The notes under the pieces: model-generated
What the model was told of the DNA's origin: nothing
The model's input: the letters and a program-made list of their open reading frames with translations, nothing else
The model's database searches: none
Source of the DNA: CAVQBJ01 sp963724405
GTDB taxonomy: Bacteria; Actinomycetota; Thermoleophilia; Solirubrobacterales; Solirubrobacteraceae
DNA length: 64,000 nucleotides
Reading direction: 5' to 3'
Assembly (NCBI GenBank): GCA_963724405.1
Contig: CAVRUQ010000015.1
Span: 1 to 64,000, forward strand
Position numbers and translations under genes: made by a program
Shown here: in pieces, positions 25,594 through 33,838 of the stretch
Layout of the letters: every line of letters begins with the position of its first letter
Numbering within the stretch: the stretch's first letter is position 1

Positions 25594-26009
25594 TCGACCT
25601 CGACGAGCCCACCGCGATCGCGTACTTCAACGGCGCGATCGTGCGCAACCCGCGCGCGTTCGCGTACTTCGTCGCGCACGGGCCGAGGATGCTCTTCACG
25701 GCGCGCAACACCGAGGGGTGCCTGCAGGCCAAGTCGGCCCTCGCCGGCCCGCGGGAGTTCATCATGCTCTCCTACTGGCGCGACGAGGCGGCGCTGCGCC
25801 GCTTCTACACCAGCCCGCTGCACATCCGGCTGATGAAGCTCGTCTTCGACCACCCCGACTGGTTCACGCTCTACAACGAGACGTACCGCATTCCGGTGAG
25901 CGTGCGCTATTGGAACGCGGTCAACGGCTACGGCCTCAGCCAGCCCCCGCGGACCGAGAGCATGGCCGAGCACCACGCGCGCACCGGGTTCGACCCGGCC
26001 ACGCTGTGA
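25566..26009 (+). CDS. dimeric alpha/beta-barrel-like protein (DUF4188-like)
   Basis: 147 residues with an AGAAAGG ribosome site inside the preceding gene (overlap 28 nt). Patches FNGAIVRNPRAFAYF, EFIMLSYWRDEAALRRFYTS and SVRYWNAVNGYG resemble monooxygenase-like DUF4188/ABM-fold proteins, which may act on small hydrophobic compounds. Third gene of the 23984-26009 operon. This is the last backbone gene before the tRNA-Thr fragment. Confidence 0.55.
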   Translation: MRDKDRSFVIDLDEPTAIAYFNGAIVRNPRAFAYFVAHGPRMLFTARNTEGCLQAKSALAGPREFIMLSYWRDEAALRRFYTSPLHIRLMKLVFDHPDWFTLYNETYRIPVSVRYWNAVNGYGLSQPPRTESMAEHHARTGFDPATL

Positions 26010-26059
26010 CGGTCGCGCCGCCCGGAAACGCCGGTGCTCCTCTCGGGTCGCATCGCCGC

Positions 26060-26101
26060 GGCCGACGCCCGGACTCGAACCGGGGATCCCTTCATTACGA
26101 G
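26060..26101 (-). other. displaced 3' half of tRNA-Thr(CGU), attachment-site remnant
   Basis: On the minus strand the order is an anticodon loop CTCGTAA (26101-26095), TGAAG, GGATC, a perfect T-arm CCCGG-TTCGAGT-CCGGG and acceptor strand CGTCGGC. The 5' anticodon strand does not pair (GTGTC instead of CTTCA) and no D-arm follows, so only positions 32-73 exist. That is what a tyrosine integrase leaves when it recombines in the anticodon loop. The polarity puts the inserted DNA to the right of 26101 and old chromosome to the left. Confidence 0.7.
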
Positions 26102-26149
26102 GACACTCTGACGCGCCTTTCGTGCACGCCACAGCACACCGATGCCCTG

Positions 26150-26661
26150 CTAATCAACCCTTTCTGCGGGAAAGCGGATGGGCGCGGGAATGCTGCGATC
26201 GGTTGCTGATGTACGCGCCATGTACGCGGAAATGCGAGCGGTCTCGGTCCGTCTCGCCAACCCGTTGCCGACCATCCACTCGGCAACCACGCAGACGCAG
26301 AGCTCGATGCCGGTCAGGCGGGGGTCGAGGCCGGCGAGCGCGGCGAAGACGGCACCGCTGACCGCCGCCCATGCCATGTTCCGTCCCCCAAGCGGCTGCC
26401 GCGGCGGGCGCTTTTCGCGTCGCCGGCGCCGCTGTACGAACGTCGGCAGGCCGACGCTGACCGCCAAGCGGCCGTAACCGTCGCGAGCGTGACGATCGCG
26501 TGCCAGTCAAGGACAGCGCCGGCGATGGGCGGCGCGAGCACCACGGCGCCCGGCAGGATCCACCACACCTGCGGGCCGGCCGCGGCGGACCGCGGCACCT
26601 GCCGTTGCGCGCGCCGCGTCGGGTCGATCGGCCGGCCGAAGGCATCGCGCTCCTGTCCCAT
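26150..26661 (-). pseudogene. frameshifted small membrane protein
   Basis: A frame from ATG 26661 reads GQERDAFGRPIDPTRRAQRQ and a hydrophobic segment (WWILPGAVVLAPPIAGAVLD, HAIVTLATVT). It continues in another frame near 26475 with RLAVSVGLPTFVQRR, a second hydrophobic region (AWAAVSGAVFAALAGLDPRL) and AEWMVGNGLARRTETARISA. The join implies a one-base indel. Reads as an integral membrane protein of unknown family; decay or an assembly error. Confidence 0.4.
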
Positions 26662-26829
26662 GGCCGGTTTGTACGCGAAAGTGGGCGGTACGGCAACGAC
26701 GTGTGGCCCGGCCCGCGCCGTGTTGCCTGCGACCGTTTCGATTTCCAGGCGATGGGGCGACCGGGACCGCCCGCGCGATCGTGGTGTCGCGAGGCCGTCG
26801 AGATATACCGTACTAATCGCTGCGATAAT

Positions 26830-26877
26830 CGTGCTAATCAACCAGCCGTTTAGCGCAACTACAAGCGAATTAGCACG
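26830..26877. promoter_or_regulatory. inverted repeat before fic
   Basis: CGTGCTAAT (26830-26838) and ATTAGCACG (26869-26877) are perfect inverted repeats 30 bp apart, the second touching the ATG at 26878. The stretch between and before them is AT-rich for this genome with more TAATC half-sites (ACTAATCG, GATAATCG). A likely operator/promoter. Confidence 0.45.
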
Positions 26878-27921
26878 ATGCATAGCTTCGTCGATCTCGA
26901 CAAGACCTTCGCCGGCCAGCCACGCGAGCTTGGGCCGGTCCTCGCGCGCATCGACACCGGCCGCGGCCGCGAGCAGCTCTTCCTCGACCAGGTCCCGGCG
27001 GTGCTGCGCCAGCTTTCAGAGCACGCCAGGATCGCCTCGATCTCCGCCTCCAACGCGATCGAGGGCGTAATCGTCGACAGCGAGCGAGCGATCAAGATCG
27101 CCGCGGGCGCGCCGCGATTCCGCAACCGCAACGAGAAGGAGTTCGCCGGGTACCGTGACGCGATCGACGGGCTGATGCGGCTCGACCACTACGAGCCGCT
27201 CAGCATTCCGTTGCTGCTTCATCTCCACCGCCAGCTGTTCCAGCACGCCGGCGGTCGCGGCGGCCATCTCAAGAGCGATCCCAACTACATCGTCTCCTAC
27301 GAGAGCGGCCACCGCGAGGTCGTCTTCGAGCCGCCCCCACCCGGCGAGACCGAGTTTCTTCTGCGCGAAACCTTCGACCGCTACAACGCCGCGCAGAGCA
27401 ACCAGGTCGCCCACCCACTGGTCCTCACGGGTGCCTTGATCCTCGATGTCCTCGCCATCCACCCGGTGGCCGACGGCAACGGTCGCGTCGCTCGGCTGCT
27501 CACGACTTACGAGCTGCTCTCCCATGGCTACGGTGTCGCCAAGTACGTGAGCCTGGAACAGCGCATCTATGACTCCAAGAACACCTACTACCAGCGTCTG
27601 TACGACTCACAGCAGGGCTGGCACACCGGCGAACAAACAATCTGGCCCTGGGTCTCCTACCTCGCCAGCATCCTGTCGATTGCTTACGACGACTTCGAGG
27701 CAAATGTCGCGGCGGCACGCGACACCATCGGCAACAAGCAAGAGCGCGTGCGCAACTACATCCTCGAGCAGGCACCGCCAGCGTTCCGCCGGCGCGACAT
27801 CGAGCGGGCGATGCCCGGCATAAGTCTCGCCACCATCCGACTCGTCCTCAACAGGCTCCGTGACGAGGGTCGGATTGCGGTCGACGGTGGCGGCCCGGGT
27901 GCCCGCTGGCGGCGTAGCTGA
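26878..27921 (+). CDS. Fic-domain protein with N-terminal inhibitory helix
   Basis: 347 residues. Fic core HPVADGNGR at residues 195-203 is intact (catalytic His195). The inhibitory (S/T)xxxE(G/N) motif is SNAIEG with Ser58, Glu62, Gly63, before the core, so a self-inhibited class II Fic. The C-terminal about 60 residues look like a winged helix (FRRRDIERAMPGISLATIRL). Such proteins AMPylate other proteins or themselves, and the DNA-binding end may let it autorepress. It is typical cargo of mobile elements, matching its place beside the tRNA-Thr fragment. Confidence 0.9.
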   Translation: MHSFVDLDKTFAGQPRELGPVLARIDTGRGREQLFLDQVPAVLRQLSEHARIASISASNAIEGVIVDSERAIKIAAGAPRFRNRNEKEFAGYRDAIDGLMRLDHYEPLSIPLLLHLHRQLFQHAGGRGGHLKSDPNYIVSYESGHREVVFEPPPPGETEFLLRETFDRYNAAQSNQVAHPLVLTGALILDVLAIHPVADGNGRVARLLTTYELLSHGYGVAKYVSLEQRIYDSKNTYYQRLYDSQQGWHTGEQTIWPWVSYLASILSIAYDDFEANVAAARDTIGNKQERVRNYILEQAPPAFRRRDIERAMPGISLATIRLVLNRLRDEGRIAVDGGGPGARWRRS

Positions 27922-28113
27922 CCCACGGCCTTTCAGTCGGTCAGACGCGTGGCTGATCGCGACGACGGACTGGTCGGCGCGAGCCGCCACGGGTCGGCGA
28001 GGTGACGGTGCTCATCCGGTTCAGCACCGCTGCGAATAGTCCGTTTGGCGATCCGTCTGGGTGGTTGACTGACCCCACCGTCACGGGCCGCATCACGAGC
28101 TACCGTCCCAGGT

Positions 28114-28433
28114 GTGGAATTCAGCCGCGAGTTGCGGCTGACGTTCTGGCCGGAGACATCACCCTCTCGATACGACTGTGGAAGCGGCCCCGGGTCAAGC
28201 AGGGCGGCCGCTATCGGGTGGGCGCCCCCGGTGAGATCGAAGTCGACGCCATCGAGCTTGTCCCCTTCGCGGCGGTCACCGCGCGGGACCTCCAACGAGC
28301 GGGCGAGCCCGACCGCGAGACGCTGCGCCAGCGCGCCGCGCACGCCGGGCCGATCGACGAGGACACGCTCGTTTATCGAATCGAGTTCCACGCGGCGACG
28401 CCGGTGACTGAGCCAGGCGGCCTCCGCAGGTAG
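28114..28433 (+). pseudogene. ASCH-like domain protein, frameshifted near its start
   Basis: GTG 28114 reads EFSRELR, then the frame must shift by one near 28137 to continue VLAGDITLSIRLWKRPRVKQ, GGRYRVG, EIEVDAIELVPFAAVTARDL and DEDTLVYRIEFHAA. The RLWxRPRVKxGGxY pattern is that of ASCH-type RNA-binding domains. An uninterrupted frame from 28002 exists but its first 45 residues are not protein-like. Either a recent frameshift or a sequencing error. Confidence 0.45.
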
Positions 28434-28749
28434 CACGTGGCGGCAGCTCCGACATCGGCCGTCGCTGACATCCGTCGGGCTGCCCTCCTTCTGGCGAATG
28501 TCAGGGCACGGGCACCACAGCGGCGAGAGCCCTGCTCCTCGGTCGTTGCGCTACTTCTGCAGTCGCAGATTGGGCAGCCGGACGGTGCGCTGTCTGTTCT
28601 TGTTGGTCGTTCTTACGGGAACAGGCCTTGTTGAGCTTGTCCGAGTGCCTGATGCCGTCACGATTGGGTTCGACATAGCGGGGCTGGTGTCGTAAGGTCA
28701 CGCACTGCGGGATGGTCGTCCATCCTCACGGACCGGTCGGGCAGAGCGG
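28434..28749. other. no gene seen
   Basis: About 315 bp without a convincing reading frame, RNA or repeat. Lower-quality, mixed-composition sequence between relics. Confidence 0.5.
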
Positions 28750-28852
28750 CCTACGGGGTCGTCGTGGGGGCGAGTGCGCGCTGCTGGACGACTGGGCCTC
28801 GGCGATCCACAGCGAGAGCCGGTTGCTACTGCTGCAGGGCGAGGCCGGGACG
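28750..28852 (+). pseudogene. N-terminal relic of an AAA/LuxR-type regulator
   Basis: Reads GGECALLDDWASAIHSESRL then LLLQGEAG, which is the start of the nucleotide-binding domain of large LAL/AAA regulators (R..E...L...L..A..G.S..L.L.GEAGIGKT). It breaks off just before the Walker A GK. Nothing else of the protein remains. Confidence 0.5.
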
Positions 28853-29032
28853 CCCCGCCCGGAGGGTCGGAGTCCGCGGGCTCTCTCGCGACGAGGGGAT
28901 CCACAGGCACGGCGGAGCACCCGAGGAAGCAAGACCCAGGGAGCGAAACCCGGGGTCTCGACGGGCGCGATTTTCGGATGAGACGTGCAAGCTGCGTCGG
29001 GTCATTAATCACCCCCAGTAAGGAGGACCCAC

Positions 29033-30271
29033 ATGTCTGTCACCACCGAGGGGTCAGCGAGCGCAACGGCGATTCGGCCGTTCACGGTGGAGTTTCCGGA
29101 GGCGGCTCTTGAGGATCTGCGTGCGCGCATCGCCGCAACCCGTTTCCCTGAGCGGGAGACCGTCAGCGATCGCACCCAGGGCGCGCAGCTGGCGAAGGTG
29201 CAGGAGCTCGTCGACTACTGGGCGACTGATTATGACTGGCGCAAGCTCGAGGCCAAGTTGAATGCGCTCCCCCAGTTCATCACGGAGATCGACGGGCTCG
29301 ATATCCATTTCATCCACGTCCGCTCGCCGCATGCGAACGCGCTGCCGCTGATCACGACCCACGGCTGGCCGGGCTCGTTCCTCGAGTTCGTGAAGGTGAT
29401 CGGGCCGCTAAGCGATCCCGAGTCCCATGGAGCTCGCGCGGAGGACGCTTTCGATCTCGTCGTGCCCTCAATGCCCGGTTTCGGCTTCTCAGCCAGGCCG
29501 CAGGCGACAGGCTGGAATCCCGAACGCATCGCCGGCGCTTGGGTTGAGCTGATGGGGCGAGTGGGCTACGGGCGCTACGTCGCCCAGGGTGGCGACTGGG
29601 GTGCGGTCGTCACGGACGTGATGGGCCGCCAGGCGCCGAGGGGTCTCTTGGGCATCCACGTCACCACGTTGCTCGGCGCGATCGAACGGCCACCAACGCC
29701 GAACATCCAACCGACCGTGCCTCCCGAGGTCGCAAACGCCCTCAAGAACGGTGAACCGGCGCCGGCGGGCCTCTCGGCCGAGGAAACGATCGCCTATGAA
29801 GGAGCTAGAAACCTTGCCACGGGCGGCTCGGGCTTTCGGACGATGATGGGCACGCGCCCGCAAACGATCGGCTACTCGCTCGCGGACTCGCCGGTCGGCT
29901 TGGCCGCTTGGTTTTACGAGAAATTCGCGGAATGGACCGACACGGACGGCGAACCCGAGCGGGCGCTCACGAAAGATGAGATGCTCGACGACATCACGCT
30001 TTACTGGCTCACGAACACAGCGGCGTCCTCGGCCCGCCTGTACTGGGAGGACAGCGCCCACAAAACCAAGGCCGGCGGCGAAGTCTCGATCCCTGCGGCG
30101 GTGAGTAGGTTCCCAGTAGAGATAATCCCCGTACCGCGCAGCTGGGCCGAGCGCGCCTACCCCAACCTCGTGTACTTCAACAAACTCGAGAAGGGCGGTC
30201 ACTTCGCCGCCTGGGAACAACCGGAACTCTTTGCGGGCGAGATGCGAGCGGCGTTCAGGTCGCTGCGCTGA
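29033..30271 (+). CDS. epoxide hydrolase (EHN-type)
   Basis: 412 residues with a textbook ribosome site (AAGGAGGA, 9 nt before ATG). N-terminal EHN domain: FTVEFPEAALEDLRARIAAT and DWRKLEAKLNALPQF. Alpha/beta core: THGWPGSFLEF, GGDWGAVV (Asp nucleophile) and GGHFAAWEQPELFA (His base). This is the microsomal-type family that opens epoxides to diols. Monocistronic in appearance; a TetR-type gene follows 350 bp later and may control it. Confidence 0.9.
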   Translation: MSVTTEGSASATAIRPFTVEFPEAALEDLRARIAATRFPERETVSDRTQGAQLAKVQELVDYWATDYDWRKLEAKLNALPQFITEIDGLDIHFIHVRSPHANALPLITTHGWPGSFLEFVKVIGPLSDPESHGARAEDAFDLVVPSMPGFGFSARPQATGWNPERIAGAWVELMGRVGYGRYVAQGGDWGAVVTDVMGRQAPRGLLGIHVTTLLGAIERPPTPNIQPTVPPEVANALKNGEPAPAGLSAEETIAYEGARNLATGGSGFRTMMGTRPQTIGYSLADSPVGLAAWFYEKFAEWTDTDGEPERALTKDEMLDDITLYWLTNTAASSARLYWEDSAHKTKAGGEVSIPAAVSRFPVEIIPVPRSWAERAYPNLVYFNKLEKGGHFAAWEQPELFAGEMRAAFRSLR

Positions 30272-30352
30272 TCGGTGCACATCGGCGTCAGTCAGGTCGC
30301 ACCGAAGAGTCAAACAACCACCGCAGTGAAAAGTCAACGAGAGAAGCGCGCG

Positions 30353-30470
30353 ATGGGCGCGGCCGAGCTGGACCCCCTGTCGTGGCCGGAGGTAAAAGCC
30401 GGGATTGAGGCCGGCCGGGATCTGATCATGATGGCACTGCGCGCGTTCGAGCAGCACGGACGTAGGACCT
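30353..30470 (+). pseudogene. N-terminal relic of a creatininase-family gene
   Basis: GAAELDPLSWPEVKAGIEAG then RDLIMMALRAFEQHG matches the creatininase start (L.WPEV...I..G.D...LP.GA.EQHG). The metal-binding remainder is missing. The rest of the 30271-30618 gap shows nothing else. Confidence 0.5.
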
Positions 30471-30618
30471 GCTTCGCTGGGGCCACGATACTTCCCGCCA
30501 ATGCGACCGGAGCCCCGGTATGCGCGGTCTGCAGGGAAGCCGTGCCGTCTGCGCCCGCTGGTCGGGCCACGCCGGGACGCGTTGAACCGAGAGGTCCAGT
30601 GGCGCTAGCATCGCTGCG

Positions 30619-31248
30619 ATGGGGGGCCATCCCGTCACCGCCCAGGGTCGCGAGACTCGGATGCGAATCGTTTGCGCCGCCGCCGAGCTGTTCGGCGAGC
30701 AGGGTGTCGCCGGGACGAGCCTTGATGACGTCCGCGCCGCCACGCGCACGAGCAAGAGCCAGATCTACCACTACTTCGACGACAAGCGCGGCCTCGTGCA
30801 GGCGGTGATCGACTACCAGTCTGAGGCCGTACTTGGAGCCCAGGCTGAGTCGCTGGGATCGGTCCGCAGCTGGGATGACCTCGACCGATGGGCGGAGATG
30901 ATGGTCGGCGCGGCCGAGCAGGACGGCATGCGGGGCGGCTGCCCGATCGGCACGCTGGCGGCGGCGCTCGCCGACACCGACGAGACCTTCCGGATCGCGC
31001 TCTCGGACACGTTCGAAGCCTGGCGCGAGGCGATTCACGCAGCGCTGTCGCGGCTGCGCGACCGGGGCCTTCTGAGGCCCGATGCCGACCTGGAGGCGCT
31101 CGCGACGATGACTCTCGCCGCGATCCAGGGCGGACTGCTGCTCGCGAAGACGAGCCGCGACAGCGGCCGCCTGCGGACGGCTCTCGACGGCGGGATCACC
31201 CAACTTCAGACGTACAGCCCGGCGCCGGCCGGAGCCGCCGCGGGCTGA
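30619..31248 (+). CDS. TetR-family regulator
   Basis: 209 residues. N-terminal HTH: TRMRIVCAAAELFGEQGVAG, TSLDDVRAATRTSKSQIYHY and FDDKRGLVQAVIDYQ. The C-terminal domain (GCPIGTLAAALADTDETFR) belongs to the TetR_C type with a GCxxG patch. Ligand unknown. Neighbours are the epoxide hydrolase upstream and the exported lactonase-like gene downstream; either could be a target. Confidence 0.85.
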   Translation: MGGHPVTAQGRETRMRIVCAAAELFGEQGVAGTSLDDVRAATRTSKSQIYHYFDDKRGLVQAVIDYQSEAVLGAQAESLGSVRSWDDLDRWAEMMVGAAEQDGMRGGCPIGTLAAALADTDETFRIALSDTFEAWREAIHAALSRLRDRGLLRPDADLEALATMTLAAIQGGLLLAKTSRDSGRLRTALDGGITQLQTYSPAPAGAAAG

Positions 31249-31300
31249 TCTGAGCCTGGTAGCGGACCGAGGCGTGGACGGTCGCGAGGTGCGACAACTC

Positions 31301-31327
31301 CGTTACGGCGCCAAGGGGGCCGTAACG
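31301..31327. promoter_or_regulatory. 9-bp inverted repeat upstream of lactonase-like gene
   Basis: CGTTACGGC (31301-31309) and GCCGTAACG (31319-31327) form a perfect dyad around 9 nt. The right arm also supplies the GTAACG box of a possible island-type ECF promoter (TGGAC at 31343-31347). Operator, terminator of tetR and promoter are all possible. Confidence 0.4.
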
Positions 31328-31442
31328 CATCCTAGGGTCCCTTGGACTTGATGGTCCAACCGGGGGCAGGCAACAACCCCGTGCCACCGACATCGGCTGT
31401 TCGTCGGGCCAGCTCCCCAAACCACAAGGCAAGGAGACCCCT

Positions 31443-32645
31443 GTGCGCCTACTCTCGCGCATGTCCGTTCCCGTCGCGCTGCTCGCGGCGGCATTGGTAG
31501 GTCCAGCAGTTGCGTCTGCGGACGGCGGCCAATCACCGGCCTCGTTTCAAGGACCGCAGTATGTGTACCTCGACGGCAACCCGGCCGGCGCGAACACGAT
31601 TGCCGGGTACGTCCGCAACGCGGACGGCTCGCTGACCGCGCTGCCCGGCTCCCCGTTCGCCGCTGGTGGTGCGGGCCTTGGCCAGGGCCTCGGCTCGCAG
31701 GGAGCGGTCCAGACGGCCGACCACGGACGGTATCTGCTCGCGGTCGACGCCGGCAGCAATCAGGTCTCGGTCCTGCGGGTCGGGCGAGGTGGCGCGCTCA
31801 CGCCGGTTCCCGGGAGTCCGTTCGCCTCGGGCGGAGTCGAGCCGAACAGCATCGCCGTTCATGGCGGCCTGGTCTACGTCTCCAATCTCGGCTCCGCCAC
31901 GACCGGGGCATCGCCTAACTACGCCGGATTCATCTTCGCTCCCTGGGGGCAACTGTTGCCGCTCCGGAACTCGACGGTGACACTGCCGGCCGGGTCAAAT
32001 ACCGGCGACGTCCTGTTCAATGACGACGGCACAAAGCTCGTCGGCACCGTCGTCGGCACGACCGTTCCCGGCAGTTCGGTGATCAACAGCTTCCGCGTCA
32101 ATTGGAATGGGACGCTGACCGCTGCGCCAGGCTCACCGTATCCCGGGCAGGGCCTCGGCGCGTTCGGTAGCCAGTTCAGCCCGATCAACCCCAACCAGCT
32201 GTTCGTCTCCAACCCCCACAACGGCACCGGTCTCGGCACGGTTTCGGCGTTCAACGACTCCTGGAACGGCACGCTGTCCTCGATCGGCGCCTCGCCGTTC
32301 GCCGACAATCAGACCGCGCCGTGCTGGCTGGTGATCAGCCATGACGGCCAGCGCCTCTACGCGCTGAACACCGGCACCGGCAGCGTCTCCACCTACTCGA
32401 TCGCCGCCAACGGGACGCTGACGCTGCTCGCCAGCACCCCGCTCAGCAACCCGGTCGGTGCGATCACCGGCACCGATGTCGCGCTGAGCAGCGACGACAG
32501 CACCCTGTACGTCAACGAAGCCAAGAACGGCACCGTCGGCGCGTTCACAATCAACCCCGACGGCACGGTAACCCAGCTGTCGGGCTCCCCTTACCCGACA
32601 CCCTTCGGCGCCTCCTCGCCGACCGCTGGGATCACGGTCAACTAG
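31443..32645 (+). CDS. exported lactonase-family seven-bladed propeller
   Basis: 400 residues from GTG with AAGGAGA before it. Signal peptide (VPVALLAAALVGPAVASADG). The mature chain repeats a blade unit of the form GxxxxxxxNxDGSLTALPGSPF (also LTPVPGSPF, LTAAPGSPY, LSSIGASPF, VTQLSGSPY), typical of YVTN/lactonase-type beta-propellers. Enzymatic lactonase activity is not certain; structural or binding roles are known for exported forms. Confidence 0.7.
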   Translation: MRLLSRMSVPVALLAAALVGPAVASADGGQSPASFQGPQYVYLDGNPAGANTIAGYVRNADGSLTALPGSPFAAGGAGLGQGLGSQGAVQTADHGRYLLAVDAGSNQVSVLRVGRGGALTPVPGSPFASGGVEPNSIAVHGGLVYVSNLGSATTGASPNYAGFIFAPWGQLLPLRNSTVTLPAGSNTGDVLFNDDGTKLVGTVVGTTVPGSSVINSFRVNWNGTLTAAPGSPYPGQGLGAFGSQFSPINPNQLFVSNPHNGTGLGTVSAFNDSWNGTLSSIGASPFADNQTAPCWLVISHDGQRLYALNTGTGSVSTYSIAANGTLTLLASTPLSNPVGAITGTDVALSSDDSTLYVNEAKNGTVGAFTINPDGTVTQLSGSPYPTPFGASSPTAGITVN

Positions 32646-32678
32646 GACGCAGTGGCCGTCCGCAACCAACCGTAGGTT

Positions 32679-32713
32679 TCTCGAGCTGGGGCACGCCGCC
32701 CCCAACTCGAGAG
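32679..32713 (+). terminator. strong hairpin after lactonase-like gene
   Basis: TCTCGAGCTGGGG pairs with CCCCCAACTCGAGA across a short loop. No U tract, as usual for GC-rich actinobacterial terminators. Confidence 0.6.
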
Positions 32714-32828
32714 CGTAAGCCCCGGTCCATGTACGGACCCGGCGGGGGCCCGTTCGCGGGCCCCCGCCCAGGGCGCCGATCGACCCGACGGACCTCGTCG
32801 GCGCTGCCGCGATCGGCGAACCGCCTCT

Positions 32829-32875
32829 TTGCCATGCAGAAGGTCGAGGGTTCGAGTCCCTTCATCCGCTTCACA
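32829..32875 (+). other. 3' half of tRNA-Gly(GCC), left island boundary
   Basis: Starts exactly at an anticodon loop TTGCCAT and continues GCAGA, AGGTC, T-arm GAGGG-TTCGAGT-CCCTT, acceptor CATCCGC and TTCACA. The preceding bases (CCTCT) do not pair with GCAGA and no D-arm or GCGGATG acceptor strand lies upstream, so this is not a whole tRNA. The 47 bp are identical at 50534-50580. Together they look like recombination sites of a tRNA-targeting integrase. Confidence 0.8.
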
Positions 32876-32877
32876 CG

Positions 32878-32907
32878 AAAGGCCCGCAAAAGCGGGCCTT
32901 TCTCTTT
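32878..32907 (+). terminator. tRNA-type terminator, copy A
   Basis: AAAGGCCCGC / GCGGGCCTTT with an AAAA loop and a T-rich tail. It follows the tRNA-Gly fragment as at copy B. Confidence 0.8.
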
Positions 32908-32942
32908 GCCGCGATCCGGCCGATTAGGCGATTTAGGGGGCG

Positions 32943-32965
32943 CGTGTACCAGCCCCGTCTACCAA
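32943..32965. repeat. paired 10-bp direct repeats inside left end
   Basis: CGTGTACCAG (32943-32952) and CGTCTACCAA (32956-32965), 13-bp period. The same pair occurs at the same 114-bp offset from tRNA fragment B. Arrangement suggests integrase arm-type sites. Confidence 0.45.
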
Positions 32966-33047
32966 ACTCGTGGCCCAGAAAAGCGCGGGCATCCCGGCGC
33001 CGGACCACGCGAAGCTGGGCGATGCGGTCGGCGTCGTCGGCGTACAG

Positions 33048-33737
33048 TCAGGCCACTTCGGCCGACGCCGGCGCATCGATGGCGAGATACGGAACGAGAG
33101 CGCCGCGCACGGCGACGCGCGCGCGGTGCAGTAGCACCCTCTGGTTGGTCTGGCTGATCCCGAGGTGCTCGCACACTTCGGGTCCGCTGAAGCCGTGGAT
33201 GTCTCGCAGCGCGATGACCGTGCGCTGGGTCGGCGCGAGGGCGCTGATCCGGTCGTTGATGATGGCCATGAGTTCGTAGTCCTCGACGCGGCGCTCGGGT
33301 GACCTCTCTGGCGTGGCCGTGGAGGGGCGCTGACGGGTTCCCCGACAGTCGTCGCTGAGCCAGTCGAGGGCATTCCCGACATCATCGTTCCCGTCAGCAT
33401 CAGCGCCGCGCACCCGCAGGCTCGACCAGGGCAGCGTGCGGGCCTCGCTGACGCCGCGCGTCTTGGCGCGGTTGACGAGGATGGTGAAGATCCACGTCTT
33501 CAGCGCGCTGCGCCCCTCGAAGCGATCGATGCCGAGGAGCACCACCATCCAGGTCTCCTGAACGACGTCGCTCGCCGTATCGGGATCGCGCACGTAATTG
33601 CGCGCCACCCGGTGCATGGCCCGCTGGTAGCGCCTGACCAGCGTCTGGTAGACCAGGTCATCGCGGCGGCGCAGAGCGGCGACGAAGGCCACGTCCTCGC
33701 GCGACAGCGCGTGCCTCGGGGTGTCCGGCGGTCGCAT
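33048..33737 (-). CDS. ECF-type RNA polymerase sigma factor
   Basis: 229 residues. Region 2: LVRRYQRAMHRVARNYVRDP, ASDVVQETWMVVLLGIDRFE, GRSALKTWIFTILVNRAKTR. A 45-residue acidic/Ser linker follows, then region 4: LAPTQRTVIALRDIHGFSGP and HLGISQTNQRVLLHRARVAV. No anti-sigma gene is adjacent. It lies 101 bp downstream of the Crp-type gene on the same strand, so it probably ends the 35883-33048 operon, whose promoter carries the island ECF motif. That would make it self-activating. It is the only sigma gene in the window. Confidence 0.9.
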   Translation of the reverse strand: MRPPDTPRHALSREDVAFVAALRRRDDLVYQTLVRRYQRAMHRVARNYVRDPDTASDVVQETWMVVLLGIDRFEGRSALKTWIFTILVNRAKTRGVSEARTLPWSSLRVRGADADGNDDVGNALDWLSDDCRGTRQRPSTATPERSPERRVEDYELMAIINDRISALAPTQRTVIALRDIHGFSGPEVCEHLGISQTNQRVLLHRARVAVRGALVPYLAIDAPASAEVA

Positions 33738-33838
33738 CGCGCGGACCTAATCAGACGCGGAGCGGCCCGTCGGGCGGAACGTCGCGCATCCGACACTTCT
33801 CGCGGAGGATCGCGACACGGCGACGAGCGCCGTGCTGC

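Noticed and set aside
26060..26140. Complete tRNA-Thr on the minus strand
   Set aside because: Only positions 32-73 fit; the sequence that should be the D-arm and 5' acceptor is unrelated.
32760..32880. Intact tRNA-Gly gene at the left island edge
   Set aside because: T-arm, acceptor 3' strand and anticodon loop are perfect, but the 5' anticodon strand does not pair and no D-arm or 5' acceptor strand exists upstream.
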